From Fistulifera solaris (lineage: Eukaryota > Bacillariophyta > Bacillariophyceae > Naviculales > Stauroneidaceae): 64,000 nucleotides of DNA. A program made the translations under genes and the position numbers. Of this stretch, positions 57,447-64,000 are shown one piece after another. Position 1 is the stretch's first letter. Each line of letters begins with the position of its first letter. The notes beneath the pieces are model-generated. The model was not told the origin of the DNA. It made no database searches and was given only the letters and a program-made list of their open reading frames with translations. The stretch is taken from contig AP026123.1 in NCBI GenBank assembly GCA_030295235.1, positions 620,001 to 684,000 on the forward strand, written 5' to 3'.

Positions 57447-58682
57447 ATGGAGGACGAACGATTTGCTCATGAGGATCAAGATGAGGACGACATGCAGGTT
57501 GTCGATAGTGACGAGGAAGATTCTGACGACGACGATGAAATGGACAACATCGATGATTCCGAAAATCCACCGGGCCCCACTGAAGAAGATGCCGCCCTTG
57601 ATCGAAGGCGGGCGATCCAGCAAGTCATGGCAGATACTTCGATTAGTCCAGATGAGAAACGGTTCCGGATACAGGCTATCATGAGCGGCAATCGTACTGT
57701 AGTTGCACCTGCACCAGCCCCAATTCAGGCCGCCGTCGAGGCGAACGCAACTTGTGTTCACTACGAGAGAAATTGCAACATAATCGCCCCTTGTTGTGGT
57801 CGAATTTTCGGTTGTCGTATCTGTCATGATGAATTGAGTGCACCGGGGCACCCACCTATGAATCGATTCTTAATTCGAGAGGTCGTTTGTAAGAATTGCC
57901 ACACGAGACAACCCGCATCGTAAGTATGAAAAACTGTCGTGTCTTTGATGGACTTGTCATGCCTCAATTTTTCGCTTTATTCTGTGAAGGAACAATTGCA
58001 TTCACTGTCACAGCATTTTCGGTGAATTCCATTGTAATATTTGCAACTTGTGGATGTCAATGGTAAGTATCAAATGAATTATTACTATTGTATGCACGAG
58101 CAGTGTTCTCAATTCCCGTACGTTTAGGGCAAAAAGCCGTTTCACTGCGATCTATGCGGCTTCTGTCGAGTGGGAGGGATTGAAGCCTTCCGTCATTGCA
58201 ATCAATGTTGCATGTGTATCTCAATTAGTGTCTTTGATACACATCATTGCTTCAAAGACAAATACAAGAACAGCTGCCCCGTGTGTCGCGAAGATATGTT
58301 CTCCTCTCGGCAAGCACCTCAAGACTTGCCTTGCGGACACGCCATTCACGCTCATTGCTTCCGTAAGCTTGCTGGGTTTGATTATCGGTGCCCGATCTGC
58401 AAGAAGACGGTGGTCAGTCAGCAATCGATGGCGGCTGCCTGGGAAGCCAGGGCTCGTGACATTGCGGAGCATCCCATGCCGGCTGACTTGCACCGAATCG
58501 TTGATATCATGTGCAACGACTGCGAAGTGAAATCGCACAATTGTCAGTGGCACTTTCTTGGGATCCAGTGCCCTGGATGCTCGTCATTCAATACTGTCGT
58601 TGAGAATGTTGTGGCCTCTGGGCCTGATGCTGCACCGTCGAGGAACGAAGGAGGTGCCCCTAGTAACGCTGGAGGCGCATAG
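57447..58682 (+). CDS. CHY/CTCHY/RING zinc-finger E3 ubiquitin ligase (RCHY1-like), copy 2
   Basis: Exons 57,447-57,919, 57,990-58,062 and 58,128-58,682; introns of 70 and 65 nt. The protein is 366 aa with no frame break. Same architecture as copy 1: acidic N-terminus (DEEDSDDDDEMDNID), CHY finger (CVHYERNCNIIAPCCGRIFGCRIC), CTCHY, RING (CPVCREDMFSSRQAPQDLPCGHAIHAHCF) and ribbon (CNDCEVKSHNCQWHFLGIQCPGC). The middle exon is exactly 73 nt in both copies and both introns occupy the same positions, so the two derive from one intron-containing ancestor. Proteins are about 80% identical by eye in the zinc-binding part, with diverged acidic ends. Confidence 0.95.
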
Positions 58683-58911
58683 TCGTGCGATGCTCTTTAA
58701 GAACCGATCTCCGGCGTCCTGACTTCTACTTCATTAACATGGCGCATTTTCCTCACACGGACATTGACCTGAGCTTCATTTTGGCTGCCATGCTTATCAT
58801 TATGAAATGCCACAAGTTTCTGGTCATGAATACAATCCTGTTTGTTACATTGTTGTATAATATGTCAAAATGACTTCATTAGACTTCCTATTACTATGAT
58901 TGAGCTTATAA

Positions 58912-59611
58912 TTATCGTCTTCCGTGACCGGGTTGATTCGTACGTCGACCCGGGGCTCTTCCCAATTGAAACTGTTCATGGAAGGAGAGCCCATCATCGA
59001 GCTGACTAGCCGTGTCTTCTCCCGGCTTGGTCATTTCCTCCACCAATTCTTCCGCCTCCACAATGGCTTTCAGCACTTCGCGCTTGTTGGATTCACACAG
59101 CATTCCTCCGATGAACATTTCGAACAGAATCAATAATGACTTGTGCAGTGAAAAGACCAAGTCCAATTCGCAGACTGCGTTACCAAGTTTCATCTCGAGT
59201 GAGACGCCAAACAGAAAGATAATCGTAGCAGTGTATTCATTATGACTCACCGGAATTGAAATATCCATCCAATGCTTCCACAAACAGATGAATTTGCTCC
59301 AACACAATCAATTCGTTCATCCCTTCGGGGACACCGACCACAAAGTACAGCGAGGCATATCGGCGATACACGAACTTGTAGGTGCCTTTCTCAATAATGT
59401 TGCACATTTTCGGCGCCCGCGGCAAGATATCGGAAGAGATGTCGCGAAGAATGCGTCGTTTATCCGATTCTGAATACGAGGAGAAGAATTCGCTGAGACG
59501 AATTTTGCCTTGACGCGACATGAGCACGATAAAATTCCATCCACACGCCGCCAAATTGGGGCTTGCCGCAATCGCTTCCCCCGTCATGTCTGTCATCGTT
59601 GTAGTCGGCAT
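58912..59611 (-). CDS. Clathrin adaptor AP-1 complex sigma subunit
   Basis: Small subunit of the adaptor complex that forms clathrin coats at the trans-Golgi and endosomes. Minus-strand exons 59,251-59,611 and 58,912-59,174; intron of 76 nt (GTGAGT...GCAG). The protein is 207 aa, intact. Longin-type sequence: NFIVLMSRQGKIRLSEFF, YKFVYRRYASLYFVVGV, NELIVLEQIHLFVEALDGYF, then after the intron VCELDLVFSLHKSLLILFEMFIGG and ESNKREVLKAI. The VCELD signature spans the splice site, which supports the chosen junction. Sequence is nearer AP-1 than AP-2, -3 or -4. A C-terminal extension (EMTKPGEDTASQLDD, RAPGRRTNQPGHG) is longer than usual. Confidence 0.93.
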
Positions 59612-60199
59612 TTTTGAATCGAAAAAGAGGAAAGAGAGAATGAATACAACAATAAACTATCCAACAATACTATTCATTCGTCGCCGTTGAATTTGTGCTT
59701 GCTTTGTCGTGATCGACGCATGTTGCGGTGTTTTGCGTTTAGCGCGTGTTGTTGTGCTTTCCAGTAACAGTGAGATTCCAGTAACAGTGAGACTTATAAA
59801 GAAAGAGCACTGTAAAGAGCACTGTGGCTGGTCATTGAAAATGACTGTAGGCGAAAATGTAGATTACTTTTTTCGATTGTGTCCTACTGCGACACGAATG
59901 AGAACTGAAACGGACGAAAAAAATTGGACCATGGCGAAGAATGCTGTCAACAGATCGACAAAGATACCTCTTGATCATTCATCGCGATGCTTACATTAAC
60001 ATTACCTTAGAAGAACGCCCACAATTTGCCCGCACAGGATGCTGCGTCAAATATCAAGGCGATCAGTAAAATCAAGGCGAAGCTTGTCATCTGTAGCCGA
60101 TAGATGCAGCCTCAATCTAATCACAAGGTACGCGCAGATGCATTTCATGATCGTTCGACCCATTGCCTAGAGCCAAGAATTGTCTCTGAATGTTTCGTT
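59612..60199. other. Intergenic region between AP-1 sigma and acyl-CoA ligase
   Basis: About 590 bp. A short open frame at 59,709-59,999 has no recognisable protein features. A small direct repeat GATTCCAGTAACAGTGAGA / TTCCAGTAACAGTGAGA occurs at 59,758-59,790. Promoters of the two divergent genes should be here. Confidence 0.4.
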
Positions 60200-61853
60200 A
60201 TGGCAAAATCATTCGACTATAGCCCTTTTCCTCCGATTCCAGATGGTCCCTTTCCTCCGTTGTTTGAATTTGTCTCGGAGAATTGGGCGATAAGTAAGGG
60301 TGGTTACCTGAACGAGAACAATGTGGCCATCATTGACGGCCACACAGGGATGCAGCGCACGTTTGAAGATTACGCTACATCCACTGTCAATATGGCGACT
60401 TGTTTTGTACGTGAATTTGGATTAGAAGAAAACGATACAGTGGCTTTATATTGCCCGAATCACGTCGATTATGCTCCCATTACTCTCAGTGTTGCCCTCG
60501 CGGGCGCGAAATTAACACCCATCAATCCGCTGTGTACGGTGCAAGAGCTACCTGTCATTTTGCAACGCAGCCACGCCACAATCCTCATTGCACACGCGAA
60601 GACACTGCTCGTGGCCTTGGAAGCCGTTAAAGATTGTCCTCGTGTACAGCATGTCATCGTCGTTACCGATGAGAATGTCGACGCAGCCGTACCCTACGGT
60701 GTGATAGATTTAAAACATTTGCGACGATTTGAAAGCGATGAGCCGCTGACTTCAACCCCACATGCTGTTCATCGGAGTACATCGCATCATCCTGTCATAT
60801 TACCGTATTCTTCGGGCACTACGGGCATGCCGAAAGGAGTGTGTTTGACGCATTCGAATATTGTTGCCAATCTCTTGCAATTTGATCAAGTAGAAAGCAT
60901 AGGCTTTCCTCCCGATCACAAACTGATCAGTCCTCTCCCGTTCTTTCACATCTACGCGTTCACCGTTAGCATGTTGTTTCCAGCATGGAAAGGACATACG
61001 GTCATTACTTCCAGTGGCCGTTTCGACTTACTTGAATTCTGTCAGCTAATAGAAACGCATCGACCGCGACGGGCCCATTTGGTACCTCCTATTCTACTGG
61101 GATTGGCGAAACATCCCATTGTCGATAACTATAACTTGTCATCACTGGATATGATTATTAGCGCGGCCGCTCCCCTGAGCAGCGAAACGGAAAAAGGCCG
61201 TCATGGATCGGCTTCCTCATACAAAAGTTAAACAAGGATGGGGTATGTCCGAACTATCACCCATTGGCGCCATGAATTCTGATTTTGCATCGAAGAGTGG
61301 GAGCGTTGGACCGGTCGTTAGTTCTACCATTGCTAAGGTGGTCGATGAGCACGGGAATAGTTTACCACCGCATCAGTCGGGTGAGTTGTACATCAAGGGA
61401 CCGCAAGTAATGATGGGATATTTGAATGATCCGGACAAAACTGCAGAATGTCTGACCGAAACAGGCTGGCTTCGAACCGGTGATCTGGCGCATTATGACG
61501 AGGAGGGTTATCTCTTCATTACTGATCGAGTGAAAGAGTTGATAAAGGTACGAGGCTATCCCGTTGCACCTGCCGAATTGGAAGCGGTACTTTTGAGACA
61601 TCCTGCTGTAGCCGATGCGGCCGTTGTTTCTATTCTTGACGAGGAGTCGGGAGAGTTACCAAGAGCTTTTGTGACTCTGAAAGCGGGTAAAGAAATTTCG
61701 GATAAAGAGTTGTACGAGTTTGTCAAAGAACAAGTAGCACCGTACAAGCGGTTGGATGGAGGTATTACTTTCGTAGACGAGATCCCGAAATCGGCGAGTG
61801 GGAAAATCTTACGACGAATTTTGAGAGACCAGGTGCGACAGGAACAGAAGTAG
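60200..61853 (+). CDS. Acyl-activating enzyme, 4-coumarate--CoA ligase-like
   Basis: ANL-superfamily adenylate-forming enzyme making an acyl-CoA from a carboxylic acid. Start at 60,200 (MAKSFDYSPF). 550 aa after a frame break in the A run 61,191-61,195. Motifs in order: PYSSGTTGMPKGVCLTHSN (AMP-binding P-loop), QGWGMSELSPIGAMNS, GELYIKGPQVMMGYLNDPDKT, GWLRTGDLAHYDEEGYLFITDR, KVRGYPVAPAELEAVL and catalytic Lys in PKSASGKILRR. It is close in style to plant 4CL/peroxisomal 4CL-like enzymes, but there is no C-terminal PTS1 (ends RQEQK). The substrate is not deducible; diatoms lack lignin, so a fatty or aromatic acid is possible. Confidence 0.9.
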
Positions 61854-62224
61854 AGGCCGAGCTGGAAACGAGAGCATGTAATTTAGCGAGTATAGTTGTA
61901 GACTAATCACTAATCATCGTTAAATAGACCCGTTATTACTTTTTCCTTGACTTGAACCCTTGAACCCTAGCTTTCTTGCATCACATGACACGTGGAAGCC
62001 TCTTGCTTCGTTCGTCGTTGTCGTCCCCGCATCGCACTTCGCACGCGCATCACTGCGTTTTGCAAGCAGCATTATTTTGCAGATCGGAACTCACCGTTGC
62101 TATCTTGCGTTGCAATTGCGAATCATCCTCCGCATCAGCTCCCCTTTGATTATTTACAAGCATCATACACGCAATAACCGACTTTACGCGCCCGTCTACG
62201 AATTTCGGATTTAAAAAGCAAAAA

Positions 62225-62854
62225 ATGATATTCAAACTCGTAACATGCTTCATGCTGTTCTGCACTATTGCAGCGGAAGTCATTGTTCTAACCGACAAGA
62301 CTTTTGAACATCAAACACAAGCTTCCACTGGACAGACAACCGGAAAATGGCTCGTTATGTTTTCAGCCCCCTGGTGTGGACGAACGTGTGCGGAAATGAT
62401 CCCGACGTTGGAACAGCTAGAAAAGAGTGTGGGAGATGGTTCGGTCCTCGTTGCTACCGTTAACACCTTGGAGAACCTGGAGTCAGCGGATCGCTTCGGC
62501 ATTTTGTCCCAACCGACGCTTGTCTTCTTTGCGGATCGTAAGATGTACAAATACCGTGGATTGAAGACGCTGGAGGCCATACAACAGTTCGTCGAGGGTG
62601 GTTACAAAGATGCTGTCGCAATGCAGGTACCAGCACCCCTTAGTTTCTTTGACATTACGAGACGAAAGATTGAACGCCTGTTTGATGACCATAAAGAATT
62701 GCGCTTTCTTCGTGAAGATTTTCAGCACATTGTGGCCGTGCGTAAGAACGCGGCTGTTATACTCATGATTCTAGGAGCCATACTCGGCATGTTCATGACA
62801 TGCACCTTGTCGTGCCTCTTTTCGTCCAAGAAAGGAAAAGTGAAGCAAAACTAG
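62225..62854 (+). CDS. Thioredoxin-fold membrane protein (TMX/PDI-like) with CxxxC site
   Basis: 209 aa, intact. The signal peptide is MIFKLVTCFMLFCTIAAEV and one C-terminal membrane helix (AAVILMILGAILGMFM) is followed by a Cys/Lys tail (KKGKVKQN), as in ER transmembrane thioredoxin-related proteins. The thioredoxin domain shows WLVMFSAPWCGRTCAEM, then SQPTLVFFADRKMYKYRG with the cis-Pro. The active site reads C-G-R-T-C, one residue longer than the usual CxxC. It may alter or abolish disulfide exchange. The end K-V-K-Q-N is not a strict KKxx retrieval signal. Confidence 0.82.
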   Translation: MIFKLVTCFMLFCTIAAEVIVLTDKTFEHQTQASTGQTTGKWLVMFSAPWCGRTCAEMIPTLEQLEKSVGDGSVLVATVNTLENLESADRFGILSQPTLVFFADRKMYKYRGLKTLEAIQQFVEGGYKDAVAMQVPAPLSFFDITRRKIERLFDDHKELRFLREDFQHIVAVRKNAAVILMILGAILGMFMTCTLSCLFSSKKGKVKQN

Positions 62855-62967
62855 ATCATGACGAAGTATTATGATTTCAAACATGGCCTTTAATTCACCT
62901 AAACCTTTATTTATGTGTCATTCGAATTCATCTTTTTGCACATTTAATTCGCATTAGAAATAATCTG

Positions 62968-63707
62968 TCATGAAGAAGCAGCTTTCGCTCGCTGGTCTCT
63001 TTCCTTCATCTTTCCTTCAAATGTAAGCTTTTGCGTTCGAGAAGCAGCACGTCGAATGTCATCGACCGAGGGCAAATCTCCCATATCGTCTTTCAAACCG
63101 GCAACCGTGCGATACTTCGACAATGCCTCGGACATGCCTTCGAGAGCTTCAGTAGCCAATGCCGTGTCTTTCTTGGAAATAGCTTTGAGTAGACGCTTCT
63201 GATTGGACTCAAATTGATCAGCACACGCATACATATCTTTGGTGTACGACACCTTGACATTCGTGCCACCACCGGTCAGCGACGACGTATATAATTTGAG
63301 AGGCAAGATCGTATCATCCGCCACGGTTTTCGCGAAGCTATCTACGGCTTCCCAATCCTGTGATCCCAAGAGATCAGCGACATTGGGGATCATGTTGCTG
63401 CATTTTTGAATGCGAGGCAAGTAGCGTTTCTTGTTGGTGGGGTAGTAGTAATTGGAACGCAAATTGGGTTCGATGACGGACTCGGATTTTTTCTGCGGAA
63501 CGACGGGAGTAACAGGCTTTTTGATTCTTCCTGAACAATCTTGGTCGGATCCGTTCCGAACTCATCCAACAAACCAGCATTGGCCAGCGTAGGCACACAT
63601 GCCGATACTCCAGCCACTTGGCCAAGGAACGACCGACGATTGACCGAATACGCCGTGATGCCAGGCACTGTGACGGCGCCAATGAGAGCAACTGCGCTTA
63701 TCTTCAT
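62968..63707 (-). CDS. psbQ: Oxygen-evolving complex subunit PsbQ, plastid lumen
   Basis: Photosystem II extrinsic protein. 246 aa after a frame break at the T run 63,518-63,522. The leader is tripartite: signal peptide MKISAVALIGAVTVPGITAYS (ER), a short transit portion, then a twin-Arg thylakoid signal (NRRSFLGQVAGVSACVPTLANA) ending at an AxA-type site before GLLDEFG. The mature part is helical with PNVADLLGSQDWEAVDSF, DQFESNQKRLLKAISKKD and GLKDDMGDLPSVDDIRRAA, matching the four-helix PsbQ/PsbQ' fold of red-lineage plastids. This leader is the best evidence in the window for a secondary red plastid. ITAYS stands in place of the ASAFAP motif. Confidence 0.85.
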
Positions 63708-64000
63708 TTCTACCTATGTATGAGAAAATAATGGAAGTCTGAAGACAATTCTTTTGTGATGAAGTGAGCGGCCGAGAGTTGAAATGGAAATTTTTCGATG
63801 TTGATGAGAACGCTAACTTTTACGCGAACGAGTGATCGATGACGTAAGACCACGAAGCGATTACTGTACAGCCTACCGACGACGACACACCTTCCGTGAC
63901 TGATAGAAAATTATAGTTGGGGCGCGAATCACTTAGCATCTTTTGCGTAGAAAGTACAGTATAATTCACTTTAACCTAGCACAGATCAAGCAACCAATCG
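63708..64000. other. Upstream region of psbQ
   Basis: The last 293 bp should contain the psbQ promoter. No gene, repeat or RNA was recognised. Confidence 0.4.

Noticed and set aside
59709-59999. 96-codon open frame between AP-1 sigma and the acyl-CoA ligase
   Set aside because: No recognisable protein features, and it lies in a promoter-sized divergent gap.

Overview
This is nuclear DNA from a photosynthetic stramenopile, most likely a pennate diatom. The clues are a PsbQ-like lumen protein encoded in the nucleus with a complex-plastid presequence, about 17 short GT-AG introns (61-114 nt, donors mostly GTAAG), densely packed genes on both strands, and a mix of eukaryotic families (formin, U2SURP, Pex6, AP sigma, Dnmt2). 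The species cannot be named from the sequence alone. No tRNA, rRNA, CRISPR array or intact transposon was seen.

Layout. 0-19 kb: the 3' part of a formin with an N-terminal 183-bp repeat; a membrane-anchored hydrolase; an FAD monooxygenase; an LSm protein; a diatom-type hypothetical; a secreted unknown; and a 5.9-kb EP400/Eaf1-like chromatin scaffold with a degenerate ATPase. 19-30 kb is the accessory zone: a 1,016-aa protein built from 128-aa acidic repeats, a 201-bp triplicate, a degenerate aspartic protease, and a 10-copy array of 201-236-bp repeats sitting between two copies of the protease 3' end. 29-40 kb: TMEM70-like protein, PP2C phosphatase, ankyrin protein, ecdysoneless/SGT1, fumarase, ornithine aminotransferase. 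41-42.2 kb: a 52-bp minisatellite of about 24 copies. 42-50 kb: a possible Ragulator p18, PhzF-like protein, Dnmt2, U2SURP, a 216-bp hairpin repeat, GMP synthase. 50-64 kb: two paralogous CHY/RING ubiquitin ligases in opposite orientation bracketing Pex6 and a multicopper oxidase; then AP-1 sigma, an acyl-CoA ligase, a thioredoxin-fold membrane protein with a CxxxC site, and PsbQ.

A feature that affects every gene model: at least 20 reading-frame breaks occur inside otherwise well-conserved genes. Nearly all can be explained by a one-base length difference at a mononucleotide run (both gains and losses). With those single-base differences and the introns allowed for, total coding lengths return to multiples of three. 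I read this as assembly or sequencing error at homopolymers rather than mass pseudogenisation, and I annotate those loci as genes with a noted break.

Most genes are housekeeping functions with no operon-like logic: cytoskeleton, chromatin, splicing, vesicle coats, peroxisome import, central metabolism and photosystem II. The most unusual content is the repeat biology: six independent tandem arrays, a palindromic CCAGAA-N-TTCTGG-type motif scattered over several intergenic spots, and an inverted fragment of the EP400-like gene 9 kb away from its parent.
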